A stretch of 64,000 bases of DNA from JAQVEB01 sp028698105 (lineage in GTDB: Bacteria > Bacteroidota > Bacteroidia > Bacteroidales > Dysgonomonadaceae): contig CAXYYA010000004.1 in NCBI GenBank assembly GCA_964293155.1, positions 1-64,000 of the forward strand. Reading direction: 5' to 3'. This document shows, one piece after another, positions 45,719 through 53,867 of the stretch. The notes beneath the pieces were generated by a model that was given only the letters and a program-made list of their open reading frames with translations, did no database searches and had not been told where the DNA came from. The position numbers and the translations under genes were made by a program. Position 1 is the first letter of the stretch. Each line of letters opens with the position of its first letter.

Positions 45719-46656
45719 TGGATCGTTTTTTCAATTTTCACGAAAGCCGTATCGCTTAAGCCGTAGTTCCCCGACACAATTACTTCGTCGGATGAGGTAA
45801 GATTGCCTGACGTTACCTGAACCCATTTATCGGTTTCAATGCCTTTATCAACAATGGTTTTCACCGCCGTGGTGTCGTTCATCATCTTCATCATCCAAAA
45901 TGCCGATTGCGATTCATCGGTCAGGATAGCGTCTTTAGGAACGGCCAGCGTGGTAACACGATTTTTGGATAACCGGACGGTTGCGAGCAGATTTTCGGGA
46001 ATGTTTCCTCCATTCCTCACTTTTACCAACACTTGCTGGGTTTGTGCAACGGGATCCACGCTGGGCATAATTTTATCTACATAACCGGTGAGGTTTCGTC
46101 CGTCGGTTAGCTCAACCGTCAGGTTTTTGTTGTTGCGCAGGAGTTGGTTGTATTCGTACGGCACGTTCATTACGAAGCCGAAACTGCTTGCATCGGTAAT
46201 CGTGGCCAACACGTCGCCCTCCTGCACAAAATCGCCTGTCTGGTGGTTCAACATTTGCACATATCCGGTAGCGGGGCTGGAAACAACCGTCTTGCCCGAA
46301 AATCTGAACGACGGGTCCAGATTGTTGATGGTATTGCCCAATGCGCGCGCCTCTTTTGTTTGCAGCGTGAAGAGCGTTTGTCCGCGGCGCACGTTATCGG
46401 CCAGTTTTATGTTCGTTGATGTAATGTAACCGGTAGTGTTGGCTTTCGCATCCGATTTCAACAGATAGGTAGCGGTAGCATTCAGCAAAACATCGTCGCT
46501 CAGCGTTACCGTGTCGGACGGATGCGCCACTGTTACCGGCGTTTTTGGCGATGCGGTTTCCGGTGCGCCCGGATTCGTACTTTGTCCCGAATGGCAACCC
46601 TCCAAAATTATTCCGAAGGAAAGGATGACCGAAATGTGAGTGAATTTACGTTTCAT
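45715..46656 (-). CDS. RND efflux pump, periplasmic adaptor (membrane fusion protein)
   Basis: A 313-residue lipoprotein (signal ending ILEGC) that links permease and outer-membrane channel. The biotinyl-lipoyl-like motif VVSSPATGYVQMLNHQTGDFVQEGDVLATI (quoted in part: SPATGYVQMLNHQTGDF) and the beta-barrel segment TDGRNLTGYVDKIMPSVDP are visible. The alpha-hairpin is short. The gene overlaps the permease gene by 4 bp and follows the TolC gene by 2 bp. Confidence 0.93.
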   Translation of the reverse strand: MKRKFTHISVILSFGIILEGCHSGQSTNPGAPETASPKTPVTVAHPSDTVTLSDDVLLNATATYLLKSDAKANTTGYITSTNIKLADNVRRGQTLFTLQTKEARALGNTINNLDPSFRFSGKTVVSSPATGYVQMLNHQTGDFVQEGDVLATITDASSFGFVMNVPYEYNQLLRNNKNLTVELTDGRNLTGYVDKIMPSVDPVAQTQQVLVKVRNGGNIPENLLATVRLSKNRVTTLAVPKDAILTDESQSAFWMMKMMNDTTAVKTIVDKGIETDKWVQVTSGNLTSSDEVIVSGNYGLSDTAFVKIEKTIQ

Positions 46657-46658
46657 AA

Positions 46659-47906
46659 TTACTGTATAGTTAAGTAATTCAGATTGTTATATAACTTATA
46701 AAGATTGTCCTGATATTGAACGAGTGACGATTTTAAATTCAGGTAGTTGTTGATGGAAAGTATGAAATCGGCGATTTTTACGTCGCCCGTGGGCAATTGC
46801 TTTAAATTGGCTTCAATGAGCGCCTGCGAATATACCAATTGTTCCCCTGCGGTAGCTTGCATCTGTTCATATTGACGAATTTGTGCCTGCAATTGCGCCG
46901 TTTGTTGCAGGTACCGGTTATGCTCAAATTCGTTGTACCGCTTGCGCGTGGCTTGCGCCAACCGGTTTTGCTGCAGCATCATTTTTCGCTTGTTCCCGTC
47001 GTAAATGGGCACGGTGAGCGATAGCCCGACGCTTGCACCGAAATTTTTATACGGCGTGGTAATGAACGAGGATGAGTAACCACCGTCGGCGTACGCCGAT
47101 AGTTTCGGTCGGTAATCGTAGTTGATGATTTTTGCATCGTTGGCCAATTTCAGGCTGTCGGTAATGTAACTTTCGGCGTAAATGCTTTGCTCGAAAGGCA
47201 GGGGCATTTTGTCGGGCATCAACGGCGGCTGCAAGACCGATAACGTGGTATCCACCACTCCTGCCAGATAGTTGAGCGTGGCGTAATTGTTGAGCCAATC
47301 GGCACGTTGCTGTTGCATAGCGAGCAGGTTTTGTTGCAGGGTTACTTTAAAACTCAGGTAATCGGTTTGTTTAAAAGCGGATTCCTGCGTGAGTTTTTTT
47401 AAAATGACGTCTTCTTCATTCAGTAATTTAATGATCTCCTGATAGTTTTGATACAACTGTTGCGCCGTATAGGTATTTAAGTACTGCTCCGTTACGGCAC
47501 GGTTAAGCTGCAACTCGGTGATTTTGATTTCATTAATCACTTGTTTTGACGCCAGATTATAATCGGCCAGTCGGGTGTCCTTGTTGGCCTTGCCAAGTAA
47601 ATCGCGGGTAATGCGGATAACTGCGGTAACATTTTGTCCGTTGCTCAGCGCATTATCGTATCCCCATCCTTTGATGACGGGAGCGTACATGGCATCGCCG
47701 TTGGCGGTAACTTTCACGCCGTAATCGGCCAACATTTTCAGGCTGTCTATTTTTAACGAATATCGCTGGTTGTTGTAATCGCTCAACACCGGGCTGTTTT
47801 CTTTTGCCGTGGCGAGGTAATCGTCCAAAGTAACCGTTTTTTGAGCAAAACCGATGTTGGGCACGAGCAAAAAAACCGGGAAAAACAGAAAGAAAAAACG
47901 TTTCAT
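46659..47906 (-). CDS. RND efflux pump, TolC-family outer-membrane channel
   Basis: A 415-residue secreted protein (signal about 1-21, ending GFAQ) with the two repeated coiled-coil halves of outer-membrane efflux proteins (LAVTEQY-like LQLNRAVTEQYLNTYTAQQL; KQLPTGDVKIADFILSINNY). First gene of the three-gene pump operon: TolC, adaptor, permease. Confidence 0.9.
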   Translation of the reverse strand: MKRFFFLFFPVFLLVPNIGFAQKTVTLDDYLATAKENSPVLSDYNNQRYSLKIDSLKMLADYGVKVTANGDAMYAPVIKGWGYDNALSNGQNVTAVIRITRDLLGKANKDTRLADYNLASKQVINEIKITELQLNRAVTEQYLNTYTAQQLYQNYQEIIKLLNEEDVILKKLTQESAFKQTDYLSFKVTLQQNLLAMQQQRADWLNNYATLNYLAGVVDTTLSVLQPPLMPDKMPLPFEQSIYAESYITDSLKLANDAKIINYDYRPKLSAYADGGYSSSFITTPYKNFGASVGLSLTVPIYDGNKRKMMLQQNRLAQATRKRYNEFEHNRYLQQTAQLQAQIRQYEQMQATAGEQLVYSQALIEANLKQLPTGDVKIADFILSINNYLNLKSSLVQYQDNLYKLYNNLNYLTIQ

Positions 47907-47974
47907 CTTAAAGGAATTTACAAGTCAGAAAAAGGGAAAGCGAGCGTGTTCCAAAAGTAAAATCTGCTATCAAA

Positions 47975-48118
47975 TTGTCATTCTGAATGGAGCTTTAGCG
48001 AAATGAAGAATCTATTTAGCTTGACAATGTAGATGTTTCACTTCGTTACCAATGACATATTTTTATAAATATCTGATTTTGAGTTGTTATAGATTTCTCA
48101 CTTCGTTCGAAATGACAA
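47975..48118. repeat. MITE-like imperfect inverted repeat
   Basis: The left arm starts TTGTCATTCTGAA... and ends in a GAAGAATCT word. The right arm AGATTTCTCACTTCGTTCGAAATGACAA (48091-48118) is its imperfect inverted copy. A partial third copy, TTTCACTTCGTTACCAATGACA, sits in the middle. The ends, TTGTCATT / AATGACAA, are perfect 8-bp inverted repeats. The element is non-coding, upstream of the efflux operon. Similar GTCATTTCGAACGAAGTGAGAAATCT sequences recur in Bacteroidetes genomes to my knowledge. Confidence 0.75.
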
Positions 48119-48199
48119 CCGCAGATAGTTGACTCAACAAAATGAAAATACAGTGATACTTTTGAGACACGCCCACTTCACACATTGAAAAAGGTATGT

Positions 48200-49054
48200 T
48201 TAATTTTCACAAACCACGTTTGCATCCGTATCAAAAATTACTTCCTTTGCGGTTCCGTTTTTGGTGAGATCAACCAAATATTGTATTTGGTTATTCGCCA
48301 GCGTGATTTTTTCTATTTGCGGAGCAACCTGATACGAAGCATATTTGGCCTTGAGTTCTTTTATTATCGCTGCAGGAGCTTCAATAAAGTCCATATCCTC
48401 TTCGCGTTGCACGTAGTTGCCGTCGAGGGTGAAGATGAGCGAATAACCGGGCGCGCCATCTTTCACTACGCTTACATCTATGGCGTTTTGCCCGCCGCAC
48501 AGCGGATCGTGAGTTGCGCTTTTCACCATATATCCCTCATGATTGTCGGTAACGAATTCCGAGATCGCTACCGGAAGGTCTTCAATCGCGATTTCGCCGG
48601 TACCGTCGGGGGATAACGCCGATTGGCTGATCATTTCACCGTCCTTTTTGATCAGTTTTCCCTGCGTGTTGAAAACGAGTTCGGAATCTTTCACCTCGGC
48701 TTCATACGTTACAACGCCCTTGGCATCCGTCATTCTGGCAATTTCGTCCACTTTTTCCGACGGATAATTTTGATTTATATAGTCCGTTGCTGCCTGGGGA
48801 AAATCGGCCAACGCCACTTCTTCTTCGATTTCTTTCAACGTACCGTCGGTAAGGAAAGTTACGCTTGTTTTTACACCGTTGTTTTTAAATTCGGCTTCCC
48901 ACATATTATCCTCATCATCCCAATTCACTTTCGATATGCCGGGATACAATTTTTCCATTGCTGTTTTTACAGCTTGTGGCGCTTTTTTGCCTTCGTTACA
49001 ACCGGTAAAGGCAAACATAGCCACTAATCCTATTGCTAAAAATACTTTTTTCAT
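48200..49054 (-). CDS. PepSY-like (DUF2874) tandem-domain lipoprotein
   Basis: A 284-residue lipoprotein (signal ending AFTGC). It contains at least three PepSY-like/beta-lactamase-inhibitor-type repeats of ~75 residues: the first around AMEKLYPGISKVNWDDEDNM, the second around AATDYINQNYPSEKVDEIAR, the third around ISEFVTDNHEGYMVKSATHD. Such proteins are abundant in Bacteroidetes; some are thought to inhibit proteases, most are of unknown function. It is monocistronic. Confidence 0.8.
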   Translation of the reverse strand: MKKVFLAIGLVAMFAFTGCNEGKKAPQAVKTAMEKLYPGISKVNWDDEDNMWEAEFKNNGVKTSVTFLTDGTLKEIEEEVALADFPQAATDYINQNYPSEKVDEIARMTDAKGVVTYEAEVKDSELVFNTQGKLIKKDGEMISQSALSPDGTGEIAIEDLPVAISEFVTDNHEGYMVKSATHDPLCGGQNAIDVSVVKDGAPGYSLIFTLDGNYVQREEDMDFIEAPAAIIKELKAKYASYQVAPQIEKITLANNQIQYLVDLTKNGTAKEVIFDTDANVVCEN

Positions 49055-49146
49055 TTTCGTTTTGTTTTTTGAAATTAATTTTTTGTTGATTTTGTATTAC
49101 AAAGTTTTTATCCAATTCTGAACGAAATTAGAATGGAGACGATTTT

Positions 49147-50304
49147 TTATAATTGATCAATAATTTGTAACATAATACTCTTCCAATAATTGGGATGGTA
49201 GGTAAGACCGCCTTCGCCAAAGCGTACGATAATTATATTGTGGGCGGGATACACATAAATGAGTTGTCCGAATAGACCTATCGGGAAAAAACTACCGTAT
49301 TTTAAAGGGCCAATACCCATGTTATAACCGTAAGTTAGCTTGCCGCCATCGTTGATTGAGGGAGTTGCGGCATCGCGTACAAAATTTTCGGGAATAATTT
49401 GTGTGCCGTTCCAATTTCCTTTGTGCAGCAACAGGCGTCCGAATTTCGCAAAATCCATCGTGCGGGCGTTCAGGCAACAGAACGCTTTTTCGATAGCGAG
49501 GCTGTCGTTGCGGTCGGTATTCCATGTAGCCGGCGCGCTTGTGCCGATGCGCGACCATATTTTCTTTTCGAGATATTGACTTAGGCTCATTCCGGTAGCT
49601 CGTTCGAGAATGAGCGCTAAAAGCATGGCATTTTCACTTTGATAATCGAAACGTTGTCCGGACGGTTCTTTTACATCAAAATCCAAGGCGCGTTCGCGCA
49701 GATTATCGGAGTAATAAAACTCGGCGTTGTCAGACCATGGATTGAGCATTTCTTTCGTGAATTTGATGCCCGATGTATGTTGCAACAAGTTTTTGATGGT
49801 AATGCGCCGAATATCGGCATTATCAGCAAATTCGTGTAAATAATCGGCGATGGATTGGTTCACGCTTTTAATTTTGCCTTCTTCAATTGCTATTCCCACA
49901 AGCATGGCTACAAAAGATTTAGCTATAGAAAAACTGGTAACATTGCTTTCCCATGTATAGTCAGGAGCGTAGTATTCATAAAGCACTGAATCGTTCCGAA
50001 TAATTGCGAATGAAATGGTTTTGTGTAGTTTTACAAAATCGTTGAGTGATACGGCAGAAGCATCCAGCGTTTTGTCTTCAATAAGCATTTTGCCAACCAG
50101 GTTGTCGGCGTTATTTTCCCCGATAAAGTGAAACGGTACGTTTAACGTGTCGTTGTAAACCGTTCTGAAATAGTTTTCCGTTGCGTCGTTTTCGTCAGGG
50201 ATGCCTTTTAACAGCGGACGGGTGATGTTGTGAATCGAACGGCAGGATGAAACGAAACACGCCAGAATTGTTATACCGAAAAATAAAGAAAGTTTTGTTT
50301 TCAT
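49147..50304 (-). CDS. Serine hydrolase of the class C beta-lactamase family, lipoprotein
   Basis: A 385-residue exported protein starting at minus-strand ATG 50304, which gives a lipoprotein signal (LACFVSSC). The nucleophile motif S-x-x-K is SIAKSFVAMLVG, the second motif is YQSENAM, and the third region includes YGYNMGIGPLKYG. Members are esterases, D-aminopeptidases or penicillin-binding enzymes; few are true beta-lactamases. The substrate is unknown. Confidence 0.88.
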   Translation of the reverse strand: MKTKLSLFFGITILACFVSSCRSIHNITRPLLKGIPDENDATENYFRTVYNDTLNVPFHFIGENNADNLVGKMLIEDKTLDASAVSLNDFVKLHKTISFAIIRNDSVLYEYYAPDYTWESNVTSFSIAKSFVAMLVGIAIEEGKIKSVNQSIADYLHEFADNADIRRITIKNLLQHTSGIKFTKEMLNPWSDNAEFYYSDNLRERALDFDVKEPSGQRFDYQSENAMLLALILERATGMSLSQYLEKKIWSRIGTSAPATWNTDRNDSLAIEKAFCCLNARTMDFAKFGRLLLHKGNWNGTQIIPENFVRDAATPSINDGGKLTYGYNMGIGPLKYGSFFPIGLFGQLIYVYPAHNIIIVRFGEGGLTYHPNYWKSIMLQIIDQL

Positions 50305-50381
50305 CCGGATGTTTGTTTTTTTGGTAAATGAAAAAAACAAATCTGAATGAATTTGGAATTAAAGGATAGTCGTTGGTTTTA

Positions 50382-51638
50382 TCAGAAAATCACCTTAAAC
50401 CAATGTTTCCCGTCTGTGAAATCGTATTCGATTTCAAAACCGCTTTGAACGCAAATACGCCGGCAAATCTCCAATCCCACACCCAGGCTGCTCTGCACGT
50501 TGGGCTGTTGTCGCTGAAACCGTTGAAAAAGTTTTTGTTTATCAAGGGGTTGTCCGTTTTCGGCCGTATTTCCGATAGTGAAAGTATTGTTAGCGATTTT
50601 TATTTCCACCTCTCCGTTTTGGGGAGTATATCGAAACGCATTGGAAACGAGATTTCCGAGAAGCGTTTCCACGAGCGTTTCATGGGCGAAAACGATAACG
50701 GGAGAGAGAAAATTTTCGTGAATGTTTATGTTTTTTTGAGCGAAATTTTCACTGTATCGTGCCAAAACTATTTCGGTGAGGCTGATAACGTTAATCTCTT
50801 TTTTGTCGGAAAACTGGTTATTGTCTATTTTAGCCAGCAATAGCAGCGATTTGTTTAGTTTGCTCATGTACATATTGGTTTCCGTGAGCGTTTGCATCAG
50901 TTCAGCCTGAGTTTCGTCGGGGGTGAAGTTTTGCCACAACAAATCCAATGTGCTTTGCATGGTTGCAAGCGGAGTTTGCAGTTCGTGCGAAGTGTTTTCG
51001 GTGAATTCTTTTTGGGACTTATACACTTCGTAATTGTGTTTAGTAAGGACGTTCAGCGACTTATTCAAACTGTTGATCTCATTGATCTTCGACGAGGCAA
51101 GATGCAAAGGCTCATCGCGGTCAATGCGGTAACTGCGCAACGATTCGAGTATTTTGTAGAAAGGCGTCCACACATTTTTTTTCAAATTCCGGTTGATGAA
51201 AGCAAGTGCCAAAAGCAAAACGAGCAACACCCCGATTTGCATGGCAACAATTGCCAGTAAAACGTCTTCGTTTTCGACCAATGATTTTTGAATGCGAACC
51301 GCATACGGTTTTCCATGCACCTCGGTATTAAATTCAAGTACGCGGTAAGAAACCATTTCCTTGTCGTTTGGAATATAGATTTTTTCGTTGTAAAACCGTT
51401 CTTCCGCTTGGGAAAAACTTCCGGGACGTATCTGAATATTATTGTTGAAGGATAAGAAGTGTTCGGGTGAAGTTGTTTGTAGTTTTTCTTCCATCCATTC
51501 ACGCTGGAACTGCATATTTTCGTCAATACTGTTCCACATAACCCGCTCTAATACAATATAAAATAGCGGAATGGAAATCAGCAGTAAAATGGCCGTAACG
51601 CCGATATATCGCGTAGCGATGTGGTTGGTCAGTTTCAT
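50382..51638 (-). CDS. Sensor histidine kinase
   Basis: A 418-residue membrane kinase. Membrane helices at about 10-31 and 128-149 flank a ~95-residue periplasmic sensor region. The dimerisation/phosphoacceptor motif is ENTSHELQTPLA with His218, and the ATP-binding N, G1 and G2 boxes are LGNLVSNAFRYTP, NTAENGQ and SLGVGLEICR. It overlaps the response regulator gene by 4 bp, a typical two-component operon. The signal is unknown. Confidence 0.94.
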   Translation of the reverse strand: MKLTNHIATRYIGVTAILLLISIPLFYIVLERVMWNSIDENMQFQREWMEEKLQTTSPEHFLSFNNNIQIRPGSFSQAEERFYNEKIYIPNDKEMVSYRVLEFNTEVHGKPYAVRIQKSLVENEDVLLAIVAMQIGVLLVLLLALAFINRNLKKNVWTPFYKILESLRSYRIDRDEPLHLASSKINEINSLNKSLNVLTKHNYEVYKSQKEFTENTSHELQTPLATMQSTLDLLWQNFTPDETQAELMQTLTETNMYMSKLNKSLLLLAKIDNNQFSDKKEINVISLTEIVLARYSENFAQKNINIHENFLSPVIVFAHETLVETLLGNLVSNAFRYTPQNGEVEIKIANNTFTIGNTAENGQPLDKQKLFQRFQRQQPNVQSSLGVGLEICRRICVQSGFEIEYDFTDGKHWFKVIF

Positions 51639-52312
51639 TCCGCTTCAAATTTATACCCCATGCCGTAAATGGTTTTGATGTAGTCGTTTCCGTCGGCTTC
51701 GGCAATTTTCTTTTTCAGGTTTTTCACGTGGGCATACACTACGTCATAGTTATCGAAATACTCCGCATTGTCGCCCGAAAGGTGTTCGGCAATGGCCGCT
51801 TTGGAGATAACCCTGTTTTTATTGACAACGAAATAGAGCAACAGATCATATTGCATTTTGGTAATGTCCAGCAATCGGCCATGGATGTGCGCTGTTTTCG
51901 CGGTAGTGTCAATTAATAGTTCGTTCACGACCAGATTGCTGCTTCCATCGAATTTACGGCGACGAATAACGGCGGCAACCCGTGCACTCAGTTCCGACAT
52001 GTGAAAAGGTTTTGCGATATAATCGTCCGCACCCAGATTAAGTCCGGCTATTTTATCGTCAATGGAATCTTTTGCCGAAATAATGATTACACCGTCGGTG
52101 CGTTTTTCTTTTTTCAATTGTTCGAGCACGCTCAACCCGTTGCCGTCCGGCAGGGTGATATCCAACAGAACGCAATCGTAATCGAATCCGCCGATTTTAT
52201 CCAAAGCTGTGCGGAAATTATCGGCAGTTTCGCAGACATAATTTTCCTGCGTTAAATACGCAGCAATGTTGTGGCTCAGTTTTTTTTCGTCTTCTACAAT
52301 CAGAATTTTCAT
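51635..52312 (-). CDS. OmpR-family response regulator
   Basis: A 225-residue transcription factor starting at the ATG of 52312. The receiver domain (1-120) has the phosphoacceptor Asp51 in CVLLDITLPDG and Lys in ISAKDSIDDK; the winged-helix DNA-binding domain follows from about 125 to the end (VVYAHVKNLKKKI, IKTIYGMGYKFE). An in-frame reading frame continues upstream of this start because a GH16 pseudogene lost its stop; that extension is not part of the regulator. Confidence 0.95.
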   Translation of the reverse strand: MKILIVEDEKKLSHNIAAYLTQENYVCETADNFRTALDKIGGFDYDCVLLDITLPDGNGLSVLEQLKKEKRTDGVIIISAKDSIDDKIAGLNLGADDYIAKPFHMSELSARVAAVIRRRKFDGSSNLVVNELLIDTTAKTAHIHGRLLDITKMQYDLLLYFVVNKNRVISKAAIAEHLSGDNAEYFDNYDVVYAHVKNLKKKIAEADGNDYIKTIYGMGYKFEAE

Positions 52313-52403
52313 CACGATACAAATATGCGGATAAATTCTGTATGAATTCTGAATTTTTTGAAAAAAATGCTCCTGTGGAAAAGAGAAGGTTACAAAAATT
52401 AAA

Positions 52404-53145
52404 TCATTTTCCGGCAAGAACCGGCTTATACACTTCACCCAATCAACCTGCATGGCAATGGTATCCGTTATTTCTTTGGTTTCGTCCACTTCAATCTGAA
52501 AACAGATATGGTGAAATACGTCGGGAATGGCCTTGGTGTCTTTTAATGTCCATTCCAGGTTATTGTCGCAATAGATTTTTATGTATTCCGGCATCCATTC
52601 CATCGCAACGATGTGCCATTGCGTCGGGTCAATTAAATGGGTTTTTTGGTGCTTCTGATCCTGACCGTCCACCGCATAGTGAATAAATGTCTCGAAGGAG
52701 TTTCGTTTAAATAACGTTTCGTATATATCGTTTTCCCCGTCTTGCGGCCAGTTTTCGCTATCGGGCCAGGTCAACGCGATGGCGCTTGTTGCGTTCAGGG
52801 GATCTTTTCCTGCATTGATCCGAAACTCAAATTTCCCGTATTTGTATTCTTTCCGGTGAGCCAATCCTCCGGTCATATAACTTCCATCCGGACGGCGGAT
52901 AACCATCACGTTTAATTTGCCGTCGGCAACCTTCAACGCTTCGCGTCGTCGTAGTCCTATTTGGTTCCAGGAGTTATCATAAATTCCCCAATTGTTTTCA
53001 TTGATGGAATTCCCTTCAAAATCGTCCTGAAAATCCAGTACCCATGTTACGGGCGTTCTAAAGGATCAAATGGTTCGGGGGAATTTTTGCATGATAACAG
53101 AAAGAGTGAACAGATAAAAATGAACAGAAACTGCTTTGTTTTCAT
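52404..53145 (-). pseudogene. GH16 glycoside hydrolase pseudogene with two frameshifts
   Basis: Read from ATG at 53145, the gene starts with a lipoprotein signal (MKTKQFLFIFICSLFLLSCK) and stops after ERP at 53047-53049. In the next frame GH16 sequence continues at once (PVTWVLDFQDDFEGNSINEN, then WPDSENWPQDGENDIYE with the catalytic-type E-x-D-x-x-E replaced by ENDIYE, and VDWVK). Near 52432-52436 a single G is missing (GTGAAGTGTAT for GTGAAGGTGTAT); restoring it gives VDWVKVYKPVLAGK and a TGA at 52404. Without it the frame runs on into the response regulator. Two indels in one gene argue for a decayed enzyme, unless both are sequencing errors. Confidence 0.85.
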
Positions 53146-53164
53146 CTTACAGATTGATATTCAG

Positions 53165-53236
53165 TACACCCGGCGAGAATCGAACTCGCATCGTCGGAAC
53201 CGGAATCCGGTATTCTATCCATTGAACTACGGGTGC
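53165..53236 (-). tRNA. tRNA-Arg (anticodon CCG)
   Basis: Cloverleaf on the minus strand: acceptor GCACCCG / CGGGTGT, D-arm GTTC/GAAT, anticodon loop TTCCGGT with CCG, T-arm GCGAG-TTCGATT-CTCGC, discriminator A. CCA is not encoded. It lies 10 bp downstream of the DUF3256 gene and 20 bp upstream of the GH16 pseudogene start, all on the same strand. Confidence 0.93.
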
Positions 53237-53246
53237 AGATATGGTT

Positions 53247-53861
53247 TTAGCGGAATGAAGTTTTATTCCACTGCAAAGTTATAGAATCTTGTTTAATAAA
53301 CGGCTTAATTTTCCGAAGATTTTCAGGCGAAACATACGAAGCATAATCCAGCAACAGCGTCAGGTTATCCGATCCGTTCACAAAAGCGGCCGAAATAGGT
53401 TCCATATCCAGCAGCGCAAACGCGTTTTTGTAAGCTTCGCTTCCTTTTTTGCTTTGATCAAAAAAGGATTCGGCGGTGATATCGGGCATAAGTGAATGCG
53501 CGTCAATGGGCGCCCAGCCGGTCGAATAGAAACGAATGTTGCTGTCGCAAGCTTTGCCGCAAACCGTTTTAATCACGCAAATAATTTTCGTGTTGTTTAC
53601 CAGGGGCAGCAATTTTATTTGCAACGTGCCAATGGCCGAAGTTCTTATTTGCAAATAAGTGTCGGTGTAATTCATGCGCTCAATGTTGCCAAGCGTATAA
53701 GGGATCACCTTCAACGCCGTATCAACGAGCAACATCGTTCTGTCGGCCTCTGAGAAGCCCGGCAGAATCTCATCGGGCATAGCTTTGAATACGTCGCTCA
53801 ATTTTTGCCCGTAGCCGGACAGAGCTATCGCCATGAAGAATATGATGAACAGTTTTTTCAT
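53247..53861 (-). CDS. DUF3256 family exported protein
   Basis: A 204-residue protein with a signal peptide (MKKLFIIFFMAIALSGYG). It matches the Bacteroidetes family DUF3256: LSDVFKAMPDEILPGFSEADRTMLLVD near the start (in part: FKAMPDEILPGFSEADR), then YLQIRTSAIGTLQIKLLP. Function is unknown. It lies 6 bp after the fucosidase gene and 10 bp before tRNA-Arg, so it may be read through from the fucosidase promoter. Confidence 0.82.
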   Translation of the reverse strand: MKKLFIIFFMAIALSGYGQKLSDVFKAMPDEILPGFSEADRTMLLVDTALKVIPYTLGNIERMNYTDTYLQIRTSAIGTLQIKLLPLVNNTKIICVIKTVCGKACDSNIRFYSTGWAPIDAHSLMPDITAESFFDQSKKGSEAYKNAFALLDMEPISAAFVNGSDNLTLLLDYASYVSPENLRKIKPFIKQDSITLQWNKTSFR

Positions 53862-53867
53862 TTCTTT

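Noticed and set aside
51635..52936. A 433-residue GH16-response regulator fusion protein
   Set aside because: The GH16 part is frameshifted at both ends, the regulator has its own ATG at 52312 with a standard receiver start, and restoring one base gives the GH16 its own stop at 52404.
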